Shown here: piece by piece, positions 17,259 to 25,435 of the stretch
Layout of the letters: each line of letters starts with the position of its first letter
How positions within the stretch are numbered: the first letter of the stretch is position 1
Assembly (NCBI GenBank): GCA_964620445.1
Contig: CAZUHB010000035.1
Span: 5,061-69,060 of the forward strand
Length of the DNA stretch: 64,000 bases
Reading direction: 5' to 3'
DNA from: CAZUHB01 sp964620445
Lineage (GTDB): Bacteria; Planctomycetota; B15-G4; CAYZWU01
Position numbers and translations under genes: made by a program
Notes under the pieces: model-generated
Seen by the model: only the letters and a program-made list of their open reading frames with translations
The model's database searches: none
Told to the model about the DNA's origin: nothing

Positions 17259-18272
17259 TCACGACGCAAAAAGAACAGGTATCCGCTTCTCGAGCTTCTC
17301 CCTAAAAACTGCTTGGGTGCGAAGTAAGTTCTGAAAAGTATCCATCGCGAAGAGATCCTTCCGGATCTCGACTACCTTCGACGGAAACTCGTTGACGATT
17401 CTCGAAAAATACTCGATCGATTTGTCATAGTTCGAAGCCTTGGCGTAAGCCGTCGCCAAGTCAGTCAAGAGGCGGTACCCAAAGTTGGGCTGTTTCTTGA
17501 TAAGTTCGCTCTTCTCGACCTCGCGGAAACAATTGACTGCATCGTCATAACGTCTCTCGAGGAGATTGAGAAAACCCATGTTCTGGATAGCGATCATCCG
17601 ATTCTGTTCGGAAGCTTCCGGCTGGGCCAGAACCTTCCGCAGCTGTTCGCGCGCCCGATCGTAGCGACGCTCCAGGATACAGGAGAAACCGAGATAAATT
17701 CTTGGCTCCGGCCGCTTCGGATCAATGGTGAGACTCTCTTCGAGGAATCGGCGGCCGATCGCAACCAGATCGTTGCGACTCCTTTTGTCTTTTCGGAAGA
17801 AGGAACGCGCTTTCTTGAGCACTTTCTCGTAGCTGCTGTTCAGCCTGGTGAGTTCGCTCGTTTCATCAAGAAGACGCTTCGCCTTCTGCTTCGTCAAATT
17901 GATGGGCTTCGGCTTGGAGAGGAGTTCCTCGTTGAAGTTCCTCTTCCGCTTGGAGCCCTTGAGAACGTACGCCTTGCCGACCTGGTAAAAGAGCTCGGAA
18001 AGCTTTCCGATCTTTTCGTCGAGCAAGGTGCCGGTGATGTTCTGGAAGATACTGGGCGCGTCGATCGTTCTCAGAATCGCTTCGCTGTCGTGACAATCGC
18101 GATGCATCTGGGCGAAAGCGCGGAGTTCATCAACGTAGAGTCGGCAGGTGGAGCACGTTTCGAGGTGAGCCACAACACGCTGGACTTCGAGATTTTTGAG
18201 CTCGCCGTCAACGAACGCGTTGAGCTGTTGCTCGAAGTGCTGGCAGGTAGTTTTTCCCGTACTCTTCGTCAT
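17259..18272 (-). CDS. zinc-finger anti-sigma factor with TPR-like C-terminus
   Basis: The 337-residue protein begins with a ZAS-type anti-sigma domain: CQHFEQQLNAFVDGEL, then HLETCSTCRLYVDEL, which supplies the H-x3-C-x2-C zinc ligands. These domains hold ECF sigma factors inactive. No clear transmembrane helix is seen. Residues ~150-330 are helical TPR-like repeats (YDRAREQLRKVLAQP, YDDAVNCFREVEKS, YDKSIEYFSRIVNE). It thus looks like a cytoplasmic anti-sigma factor whose release may depend on protein-protein contact. The ATG at 18272 overlaps the sigma factor stop (ATGA), which fixes the start and shows translational coupling. Its target should be the sigma factor at 18269-19048. Confidence 0.85.
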   Translation of the reverse strand: MTKSTGKTTCQHFEQQLNAFVDGELKNLEVQRVVAHLETCSTCRLYVDELRAFAQMHRDCHDSEAILRTIDAPSIFQNITGTLLDEKIGKLSELFYQVGKAYVLKGSKRKRNFNEELLSKPKPINLTKQKAKRLLDETSELTRLNSSYEKVLKKARSFFRKDKRSRNDLVAIGRRFLEESLTIDPKRPEPRIYLGFSCILERRYDRAREQLRKVLAQPEASEQNRMIAIQNMGFLNLLERRYDDAVNCFREVEKSELIKKQPNFGYRLLTDLATAYAKASNYDKSIEYFSRIVNEFPSKVVEIRKDLFAMDTFQNLLRTQAVFREKLEKRIPVLFAS

Positions 18273-19048
18273 GATACCGCGTTTCCTAGAATCTGGTTCA
18301 TCTGCCGATGAATCTTCTTTCTGGCGCGACAAACGACCATTTTGAAATTCTCAAGCTTGATGCCCAGTAGATCACTCGCCTCGCGATAACGTTTACCTTC
18401 GACTTCTACGTACAGTAACGCCTGCTTTGCTCTTTCACTCAAATTGTTGTTAAAAACATGGATATAGAGCATGAGGTACAAAAGATAGAACTTTTTGAAC
18501 CTCTGCAGGCTCTCGGCATTGGCCAAAGAGGCCAGAGGATTGCTAGCCCCTTTATCTTCAAGGACTTCTGACAGAATATCTGTAGAAATCCCTGACGTGG
18601 ATCTGAGCTTGAGGTGTTTGAGAATCGTGTTCCGGATGATGGAGTAACTCCAGTTCCGGAAAGCATTTTCCTTCTCACTGCGAAATTTGTGAGGATATCG
18701 GTAGATGGAAAGGAAGACGTCTTGGAGTATATCCTTGGGATCCAAGGCGTTAGAATAATGCTTGATTCGATTGAAAATGATCAGGAAGAAATTGCGATAG
18801 TTGAGTTCATAGATCAACGAATACGCGTCGGCCGAAGCCGTATCCCTGTACACCGAGAGGAGGAAGTTGTTGAGGTGTCCCTCGGAAAATTCCCCACTCT
18901 CCACTGATTTGATATGTTTCTTGAGTTCTGCCGAAGGGGTTTTCTGCTGGATCTCTTTCAGGCGGGTCACAATGGCAGTCGGCTGCAGCGTCATCGCCGC
19001 GGATTTTTCCGCTTTTTGCGATTCCTTTTTTGACCCACCCGATTTCAT
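18269..19048 (-). CDS. ECF-type RNA polymerase sigma factor
   Basis: The 259-residue protein has a ~80-residue N-terminal extension, then sigma region 2 (IKHYSNALDPKDILQDVFLS, ENAFRNWSYSIIRNTILKHL) and region 4 (LSERAKQALLYVEVEGKRY, then EASDLLGIKLENFKMVVCRA with helix-turn-helix character). The lack of region 3 marks it as ECF class. It is co-transcribed with a zinc-finger anti-sigma factor (4-bp overlap) and a secreted protein. The start is uncertain: no strong ribosome-binding site precedes either the first ATG (19048) or the in-frame ATG at 18994. GC content is lower than in neighbouring operons. The signal it responds to is unknown. Confidence 0.85.
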   Translation of the reverse strand: MKSGGSKKESQKAEKSAAMTLQPTAIVTRLKEIQQKTPSAELKKHIKSVESGEFSEGHLNNFLLSVYRDTASADAYSLIYELNYRNFFLIIFNRIKHYSNALDPKDILQDVFLSIYRYPHKFRSEKENAFRNWSYSIIRNTILKHLKLRSTSGISTDILSEVLEDKGASNPLASLANAESLQRFKKFYLLYLMLYIHVFNNNLSERAKQALLYVEVEGKRYREASDLLGIKLENFKMVVCRARKKIHRQMNQILGNAVS

Positions 19049-19504
19049 GGAGTGCCTGGAGTCGTTAAGTTAAAAATTCGAAAGCCGGTAGATTTCGCGC
19101 ATCAAGGAAAAGGTTCTCTGATAGAGAAATCAGCAGCTTCCAGTAATAGATGTTTTTCCGGCTAAATTCTCAGACGCTCTGAATGATATTATCCCCGTTA
19201 ATCACAAGAGTAACGACAACCTTGGGATAATCGATCTCTTTACGTCGGTGCAAATCGGCTTAGTTGTATAGATGAATGTAGTCGATACAGACGCTTCGGT
19301 CAACAGAAAACCGATATTACGCATTTATCTCTAAGCGCTTAAGAATTTCGAATGAACAACGGTCTTCATTACAACTTATCGGCTTCAAAACTAACTGTCT
19401 GCCAAATACGGAAATAAACTTTTTTCTTTTCTGCGAAAACTGCCCAGGACTCGCCTTGTGTGCTCCCATGGTGCGCGAAGGATTCTTTCACCAAAGAATC
19501 ACAT
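19049..19504. other. AT-rich intergenic region between ECF operon and MBL gene
   Basis: 456 bp with no convincing ORF, clearly more AT-rich than the surroundings. It must hold the promoter of the minus-strand ECF operon and the 3' end signals of the MBL gene. It contains a palindrome TAAGCGCTTA (19332-19341) and an 8-bp hairpin (see next entry). No recognisable RNA gene. Confidence 0.6.
19481..19500 (-). terminator. hairpin after the MBL-fold gene
   Basis: GATTCTTT-CACC-AAAGAATC is a perfect 8-bp stem with a 4-nt loop, starting 4 bp after the minus-strand stop at 19505. No T run follows, so it may be a 3'-end stabiliser rather than an intrinsic terminator. Confidence 0.4.
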
Positions 19505-20461
19505 TCAATCCAGCAAATAAACCTTTGAATCAAAGCGCGTTAGATGATCGGCAAACTCTGCGAAACCATGAATGAGGTAAATATTTCGCGGTGAGGTCAT
19601 TTCCACGTAGCGGATCAAATCGTCGAAGTCGGCATGATCGGAGAGAGGAAAGGCTCGGTCCGAGCGGTACCATGAATTCTGCCGGCCGTCGATAGCCCAG
19701 CCGGTCACGGCGATCGTCCGTTTTCGCGGAATGCTTTGAAGGACGGGCGCCTTCCAGAGATGGGGTGGAAAGATGAGCACACGTTCGTGGTGATCATCTG
19801 CATCGTACTCCTCGAAATCACCCAGATCCACGCCGAGTTCCCTGTAAACGAGGGACAGATCGAAGATCTTCCTCTCCAGCGCGACCCGTATACCGGCGCC
19901 CGTGAGCAACCGGATCACTTCCTGGGATCGGCCCAGGGCGTAGGCAAGCACCACCGGGACATCGCCACGTTCCAGCGTGGCGACGATGTAATCGAGAAAC
20001 TGGGCTTCCACCTCTTCCCGATCGGGAAAGCGGTACTGGGGTAACCCGTACGTGCATTCCATGATGAGATGATCACAAGCCACCGGTTGACAGGGTTCGG
20101 CTGTGCGTGAAGCTTTCAGTTTGAAATCACCCGTATAGAGAAGACGCTCGTCGTGCCGTTGCACGAGAATCTGAGCCGATCCGAGAATATGGCCCGCCGG
20201 GTAAAGGGTCAGTTTCCCGCCGTTGATGTCCGTCGAGACCCCGTATTCGAGGGTGGTGTGAGCTTTCACGCCGAGACGATGCTCGAGAAGACGCGCTGTT
20301 GGCGGCGTGGCAATGATCCTCTTGTGCCGCGCTGCATGGTCGGCATGAGCGTGCGACACAAAGGCGAAGTCCCGCTTTCGCGTGGGATCGAGCCAAAGAT
20401 CCATGCAGGGAATATATATGCTTCCCGGAAAGGTAAAAACCGGGTTCTTGACGATCATCAA
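19505..20461 (-). CDS. MBL-fold exonuclease-like hydrolase
   Basis: The 318-residue protein belongs to the metallo-beta-lactamase fold, in the branch of RNA/DNA-processing exonucleases (CPSF/Ysh1-like). It has FAFVSHAHADHAARH (the HxHxDH metal motif), LYPAGHILGSAQILVQ, LLYTGDFKLKASRTAEP and the C-terminal PLSDHADFDDLIRYV with a metal-binding His. Related bacterial proteins are annotated as exonucleases associated with DNA ligase and a DEXH helicase (recalled); neither partner is adjacent here. The beta-CASP insert seems reduced. The alternative ATG three bases downstream (20458) is equally likely. Biochemical substrate, RNA or DNA, cannot be decided. Confidence 0.8.
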   Translation of the reverse strand: MMIVKNPVFTFPGSIYIPCMDLWLDPTRKRDFAFVSHAHADHAARHKRIIATPPTARLLEHRLGVKAHTTLEYGVSTDINGGKLTLYPAGHILGSAQILVQRHDERLLYTGDFKLKASRTAEPCQPVACDHLIMECTYGLPQYRFPDREEVEAQFLDYIVATLERGDVPVVLAYALGRSQEVIRLLTGAGIRVALERKIFDLSLVYRELGVDLGDFEEYDADDHHERVLIFPPHLWKAPVLQSIPRKRTIAVTGWAIDGRQNSWYRSDRAFPLSDHADFDDLIRYVEMTSPRNIYLIHGFAEFADHLTRFDSKVYLLD

Positions 20462-20539
20462 AACTCTCCAATCCTGGTGCCGTTCCTTTCGAGAGCCCGA
20501 GCTCCGGTTGCGGGCCCCTGTCCAACGGCATTAAAATCC

Positions 20540-22261
20540 TCAATCGGGAAACGCCACGATCAACTCACGGCCGCGGACCTGTCCATATCCGCTGAATCCG
20601 ATCGACATGAACATTCCCATAGCCTGGAGTGCGGCATTTCCAAGCGGCATGAGCTTGAAGCTCACGAAAAGGTGTGCCTTTCGCGGCAGCCCCGCAGGAG
20701 GAGGTACGCCAATTCGTGCCAGGCCGAATAGCCGCTTCGTCAAATTCTCAGCGCTGCCTTTCCCCTCGGACTCCCCACCCAATCCGCACAAAAAGGTTGT
20801 CACCCACTTGTTTCCCGCTGATCCTCCATCGATGGTGAGCGTGCCCGGAAAAACGTCGAAACGGGTTATCGTCTCTCTCTGTCCGTCTGGGTCGGTTTCG
20901 AGCCCGCGCCCGAAGAGCCGCGCGAGCTGCGACCAGACCGCAAAGGCTCTCTCTTTCAGCACCGTGTTGGCACATCCTTCATCGAGAACCGTGACACAAG
21001 CACCGACGATCGCCTCCTGGGACGCGTTCATTCCCAGAAGATGGCGTCCCGCGCTGAATTCGAGGCTCCCCACGCAGGCATCGGTCAGGGGATCGAGTTC
21101 GCCGGCCTCCATCTGAAGCATCTCGGAGTAAAAGTCTCGCGCCCTCGGAATGAGAGCGGACAGCGCGTCCGGATCGCTGTTGATCTGCACGGCCAGACCA
21201 CCCGGCATCATACCGATCATGGCGGGGCCGTCCTCCCTCAGAACACGCAGAATGCGATCCACGCTGCCGTCCTCCACTGCCAGGACTCGCAACTCGGCAG
21301 CACCGGTCCCGGGATCACGGGACGTGTAGCGCACCCCGTCGAGACCGCTGAGAAACCCGAGAATCGTGGCCGACCAGAAACGCAAAATCCGCCCGGCCGA
21401 AAGGGGCACCCTCGGATCGGCGGACGCGTCCAGTTTGGCAGCGATCTTCCTTATCGAAAGGTCGAGACTTCTGATCAGATCTGCATAGGCGATCGACAGG
21501 CGCTCGATGTCGAGATCTATCACGAGACCCGCTTCGCCCCAGGGAGAGAGATAATCGGTACTCCGGAGAAAAGCGATCACGTCGCGGCGCGCATCGAAGG
21601 AAGGGACAACGAGCACACCCTCCTCGGATTCTTCGACGACAAAACGCAGATCATAGTCATCGCCCGGAATTTCCAGATCGATGTCGATCTGCTTCAGCGC
21701 CTGGAGAAAAATCTTGAAGGGATGCCTCTCTCGCATCAGGCGAAATTCGGGCGGCCCGTCGCTGACGCGCTGGTAGGTTTCGGCAGCGTCGAGGGTAGCC
21801 ACGAGACTCTTGCCACGTACAGGGACGAAGTGAAGCGCCGCGCCCCCGCCGAAGATACCGGGATCGAGCAACACCGCTGTCACATGGCTCCCGGGCTCGG
21901 TGAGAAGAACCACCTTGCGCATCATGTCGACAGGCAGTGAACTGAGCAAAAGATTCGCCCCCGGCACGCCTCCGTACCTCTCTTCCAGCGCGCGTGCCTG
22001 GCTGGAGGGATCGCCCTCGAGAAACTTCTCCAGGAACCCGATCAGAAACTGGAGCCCGCCGGCGTCGGCGCGCACATAACCCAGAACAGAGGGATCGGAG
22101 ATCTTGACCGTGGAAAGGATCTCCTCGGGCGCGGTGCGGACCTCTTCTCCACCGCATGCCCAGATGCAGGCGACGGCCAGCAGCGAGGCGGTCGCTAGGA
22201 CAGCCCGAGAAAAACACCTTCTAACTGCTCGTTCCTTCATCAGATCCCGAAAAGTTGACAT
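20540..22261 (-). CDS. large lipoprotein of unknown function
   Basis: The 573-residue protein has a long basic n-region (MKERAVRRCFSRAV), a hydrophobic stretch and the lipobox IWAC (Cys36), so it should be lipid-anchored. The rest alternates beta strands and helices (YVRADAGGLQFLIGFLEKFL, VVLLTEPGSHVTAVLLDPGI), which suggests DUF3352-like repeats, but I cannot assign it firmly. I chose ATG 22261; an ATG 21 bases downstream also has a weak GGGA site, and upstream ATG codons lack a signal-peptide-like N-terminus. It is divergent from queG, 112 bp apart. Function unknown. Confidence 0.6.
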   Translation of the reverse strand: MSTFRDLMKERAVRRCFSRAVLATASLLAVACIWACGGEEVRTAPEEILSTVKISDPSVLGYVRADAGGLQFLIGFLEKFLEGDPSSQARALEERYGGVPGANLLLSSLPVDMMRKVVLLTEPGSHVTAVLLDPGIFGGGAALHFVPVRGKSLVATLDAAETYQRVSDGPPEFRLMRERHPFKIFLQALKQIDIDLEIPGDDYDLRFVVEESEEGVLVVPSFDARRDVIAFLRSTDYLSPWGEAGLVIDLDIERLSIAYADLIRSLDLSIRKIAAKLDASADPRVPLSAGRILRFWSATILGFLSGLDGVRYTSRDPGTGAAELRVLAVEDGSVDRILRVLREDGPAMIGMMPGGLAVQINSDPDALSALIPRARDFYSEMLQMEAGELDPLTDACVGSLEFSAGRHLLGMNASQEAIVGACVTVLDEGCANTVLKERAFAVWSQLARLFGRGLETDPDGQRETITRFDVFPGTLTIDGGSAGNKWVTTFLCGLGGESEGKGSAENLTKRLFGLARIGVPPPAGLPRKAHLFVSFKLMPLGNAALQAMGMFMSIGFSGYGQVRGRELIVAFPD

Positions 22262-22373
22262 GCCGGACCGCCCTCGGAATAAGGATGCCCGCGTGCACAG
22301 GCGTACCCTATCCGGCGACGCTGCAAAGATCAACTGTTGACAGGCGCGATCATATGAAAGAGTCTCGTGAGCG

Positions 22374-23309
22374 ATGAAAAACAGGATCAAAGACGAGATT
22401 CTGGCGAGCGGTTTCGACCTGGCCGGTGTGGCCGCGGCCGATCCGATCGGCGATGACTTCGCCCGCTACAACGAATGGCTTCTCCGCGGCGGCGCGGCCG
22501 GAATGGACTATTTGAAACGCCATGCGTCCCTCCGTCTCGATCCCTCCTCCCTTCTCCCGGGAGCCCGCTCCGTGATCGTGGCCGCGGCTGCCTACGATCC
22601 GATCGTCCCGCCAGGACCCCTGGCCGCCTACGCGGTTCGGCGCGATTACCACGCTGTCTTCCGGGAGGCGCTCGAACCGGTCGCGGCCCTGATCGAATCG
22701 GCACGGCCCGGCGCGCGATGCCGCGTCACCGTCGACACCGCCCCACTACTCGAGCGGGCCTTCGGCCGGCGCGCCGGCATCGGCTGGATCGGGCGGTCGA
22801 CAAACCTCGTCACGGAACGATTCGGCCCCTACGTGCTGCTCGCCGAGATCGTCACCACCGTGGAGCTCGAACCCGATCGCCCTGTCCCGTCCTCCTGCGG
22901 CGAATGCACGAACTGTCTCGACTCATGCCCCACGGGCGCACTCGCGGCCCCTTTCAGGCTCGATGCACGCAAGTGTATCTCTTATCTCACCATTGAGAAA
23001 AAAGGTGAATTCACCCCCCACGAAAAGGCGCTCTTCGAAAGGGGACGCTCCCAGGATGCCCGGTCCACGGCTGCCCGCGCCTTCGGTTGCGATCTCTGCC
23101 TCGATGTCTGCCCCCACGCCGAAAAGCTCATCAAGGGAGAAATCACACCGAAGGGTCGCTTGCTGCCTCCCATCGAGACGCTCCGCGCGGCCGGCATCGG
23201 CGATCTGAGAGAACTCTGCAGGAGAGGATTCAAGAAAGGATTCGGCGGGACGCCGATCCTCAGGGCGGGCAAGAAGGGACTGATCAGAAACATCGCGTTC
23301 CACCGGTGA
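22374..23309 (+). CDS. queG: epoxyqueuosine reductase QueG
   Basis: QueG uses cobalamin and two [4Fe-4S] clusters to reduce epoxyqueuosine to queuosine in tRNA, the last step of queuosine synthesis. Evidence: LVTERFGPYVLLAEIVT, the ferredoxin motif CGECTNCLDSCPTGAL, FRLDARKCISYLTIE, and the second cluster motif FGCDLCLDVCPH. At 311 residues it is somewhat short, but the N-terminal cobalamin-binding region and both clusters are intact; it lacks the C-terminal HEAT extension of some homologues. No other queuosine genes are nearby. It starts 112 bp from the divergent lipoprotein gene. Confidence 0.93.
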   Translation: MKNRIKDEILASGFDLAGVAAADPIGDDFARYNEWLLRGGAAGMDYLKRHASLRLDPSSLLPGARSVIVAAAAYDPIVPPGPLAAYAVRRDYHAVFREALEPVAALIESARPGARCRVTVDTAPLLERAFGRRAGIGWIGRSTNLVTERFGPYVLLAEIVTTVELEPDRPVPSSCGECTNCLDSCPTGALAAPFRLDARKCISYLTIEKKGEFTPHEKALFERGRSQDARSTAARAFGCDLCLDVCPHAEKLIKGEITPKGRLLPPIETLRAAGIGDLRELCRRGFKKGFGGTPILRAGKKGLIRNIAFHR

Positions 23310-23523
23310 AAGGCCTTTTTTTTGAACCGGCCGATCCTGTTCCCGTTGAATCATTTCCACGCGAATACCGATGCGTTCCGCGGCTCATTCCAGATAATTC
23401 TTTTTTCGCGCCCGCTCCGTTCCGTGGTACCTTTTGCCTGTTGCCTGGAGTTTTTTTTGCCGACGCGACGGCTGGAAGCCAAAGCGACGGCAGGAACCTC
23501 GTTTTTGATATCCGGAGACACGA

Positions 23524-24327
23524 ATGAAAATCTTCGACCCCCATATACACATGTATTCCAGAACCACTGACGACTACGAACGGATGGCGCTCGCCGGCAT
23601 CAGGCGGATCGTCGAACCGGGAGGCTTCTGGCTCGGCAATCTGAGAAAATACGCGGGCACCTTTTTCGACTATTTCGACCACCTCCTCCACTACGAGCAC
23701 ACGCGCGCCGCCGAATTCGGCATCATCCACCAGTGCACCATCTCCATGAATCCCAAGGAAGCCAACAACGAAGCCCTGGCTGCCGAGGTCATGGAACGGA
23801 TACCCGAGTTCCTCAAGAACGAGCGCGTCGTGGCCGTGGGCGAGATCGGTCTCGACCAGATCACCCCGGCAGAAGAAAAGATCTTCATCGAGCAGCTCGA
23901 GCTGGCCCGCAAGGTCGGCCTTCCGGCAGTGATCCACAGCCCGCACAACGACAAGAAACGAGGGATCGAACGGATCCTCGCCATCTTGAAGGAGCTCGAC
24001 TACCCGCGGGACATGGCCGAGGTCGATCACAACACTGAGGAGACGATCGCGCTCACGAAAAACGCCGGGTACTGGGCCGGTCACACCGTTTACCTGATCA
24101 AGAAGCTGAGCCCCGAACGTGCCACGACCATCCTTCAGAAATACGGAACGGACAGGATGCTGATCAACTCCTCGTCCGACTGGGGAGTGAGCGATCCGCT
24201 CGGCGTGCCGCGCACCGCCATGGTCATGCGCCAGCGCGGATTCACCGAAGAGGAGATCCGCAAGGTCGTCTGGGAAAACCCTCATGAGTTCTACGCACAG
24301 TCAGGAAGGCTCATCAAAGAGGTTTGA
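23524..24327 (+). CDS. TatD-family metal-dependent hydrolase, EboB-like
   Basis: The 267-residue protein is an amidohydrolase-fold enzyme. Metal-site motifs are DPHIHMYSR at the N-terminus, VGEIGLDQITPAEEK, IHSPHNDKKRG, EVDHNTEETI and SSSDWGVSDPLGVPRTAMVM. The arrangement PHIHMYSRTTDDYERMALAG and the TPAEE segment are closer to the EboB branch of TatD proteins than to the TatD DNase. EboB belongs to a cluster implicated in prenylated-metabolite traffic in cyanobacteria, algae and Bacteroidetes (recalled); none of the other ebo genes is visible here. It overlaps the next gene by 44 bp. The substrate is unknown; EboB membership is inferred from remembered sequence patterns. Confidence 0.75.
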   Translation: MKIFDPHIHMYSRTTDDYERMALAGIRRIVEPGGFWLGNLRKYAGTFFDYFDHLLHYEHTRAAEFGIIHQCTISMNPKEANNEALAAEVMERIPEFLKNERVVAVGEIGLDQITPAEEKIFIEQLELARKVGLPAVIHSPHNDKKRGIERILAILKELDYPRDMAEVDHNTEETIALTKNAGYWAGHTVYLIKKLSPERATTILQKYGTDRMLINSSSDWGVSDPLGVPRTAMVMRQRGFTEEEIRKVVWENPHEFYAQSGRLIKEV

Positions 24328-25435
24328 CGGACTCGATCTGGCCCGCGCTTTCGCTGTCTTCGGAATGATCATCGTCAACTTCAAGGTGGTCATGACCCTT
24401 GTCAGCGGCCCGGACGACATGTACGGCTACCTCCGTTTCATCGGTGCGATCGAACGGCCTCCCAACCCGTTCTGGCTCGTCGCCTTCACCAAGGCCCTCG
24501 AAGGCAGGGCGGCGGCCACGTTCGTCACCCTCGCCGGCGCGGGCATCGGGATCATGGCCGCGCGGGCGATTCGCACCGGCCGGCTGGCTTCGATCAGGAT
24601 CAGACTTCTCAAGCGATCTCTTTTTCTGCTCGCGGCCGGCCTCGCCTACATCACCCTCTGGCCGGGCGACATTCTTCACTACTACGGGGTGTACCTCGCC
24701 CTGGCCGTCCTGTTCCTCGCCGTATCGAACCGCACCCTCTGGTTCTCGGCCGTGCTCTCGGTGGCCGCTTTTCTCACCATGCTCGTGACTCTCGACTACG
24801 AAAAGTCGTGGAACTGGTACACCCTCGACTACGCTGATTTCTGGACACCTGCCGGTTTCGCGCGCAACACACTCTTCAACGGATTTCACCCTGTCCTCCC
24901 CTGGATCGCCTTCCTCTTCGTGGGAATCTGGCTCGGCCGGAGGCTCGCGGACGGTCAGCTGAACCTGAAAAAGGTTTTCTGGGTAGGTCTCGTCACAGCG
25001 ATCGTCGCCGAGACGATTTCGAGATTGATCATTCGCGCCACGAAAGCGAGCGCTCCGTCGATCGATCCGGAGATCGCCGAGGCGCTTTTCGGCACGGCGT
25101 CGATGCCGCCTTCACTGTTCTACATGCTCGGCGGAGGCGGAACGGCACTTGGCGTGATCTGCTTGAGCCTCGGTGTGGCGAAACGTTGGCCCGCTGCTTG
25201 GTGGGTGAAAACCCCGGCGGCAACGGGCCGGCTCGCGCTGACCTTCTACGTGGCCCACGTCGTGGTCGGCATCGGCTTCCTCGGCGCGATCGGCCAACTC
25301 GAGGGCCGAACACTCACCTTCTCCGTCGCCTGCTCCGCGGCCTTCTGCGGTCTCAGCGTCCTCTTCGCCCTGCTCTGGACACGACGCTTCAGCCGCGGCC
25401 CCCTCGAATGGCTCATGCGAAAGCTGACCGGCTAA
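24284..25435 (+). CDS. DUF418-like multi-pass membrane protein
   Basis: The 383-residue protein has about ten hydrophobic helices. The first segment, RFDGLDLARAFAVFGMIIVN, is typical of DUF418/acyltransferase-3-like membrane proteins and of heparan-alpha-glucosaminide N-acetyltransferase relatives. Later segments include ITLWPGDILHYYGVYLALAV and GRLALTFYVAHVVVGIGFL. It may transfer an acyl group across the inner membrane, but no catalytic assay exists for most of the family. It overlaps the TatD-like gene by 44 bp, so the two are probably co-translated, and it overlaps the convergent GH2 gene by four bases at the stop codons. Confidence 0.75.
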   Translation: MSSTHSQEGSSKRFDGLDLARAFAVFGMIIVNFKVVMTLVSGPDDMYGYLRFIGAIERPPNPFWLVAFTKALEGRAAATFVTLAGAGIGIMAARAIRTGRLASIRIRLLKRSLFLLAAGLAYITLWPGDILHYYGVYLALAVLFLAVSNRTLWFSAVLSVAAFLTMLVTLDYEKSWNWYTLDYADFWTPAGFARNTLFNGFHPVLPWIAFLFVGIWLGRRLADGQLNLKKVFWVGLVTAIVAETISRLIIRATKASAPSIDPEIAEALFGTASMPPSLFYMLGGGGTALGVICLSLGVAKRWPAAWWVKTPAATGRLALTFYVAHVVVGIGFLGAIGQLEGRTLTFSVACSAAFCGLSVLFALLWTRRFSRGPLEWLMRKLTG

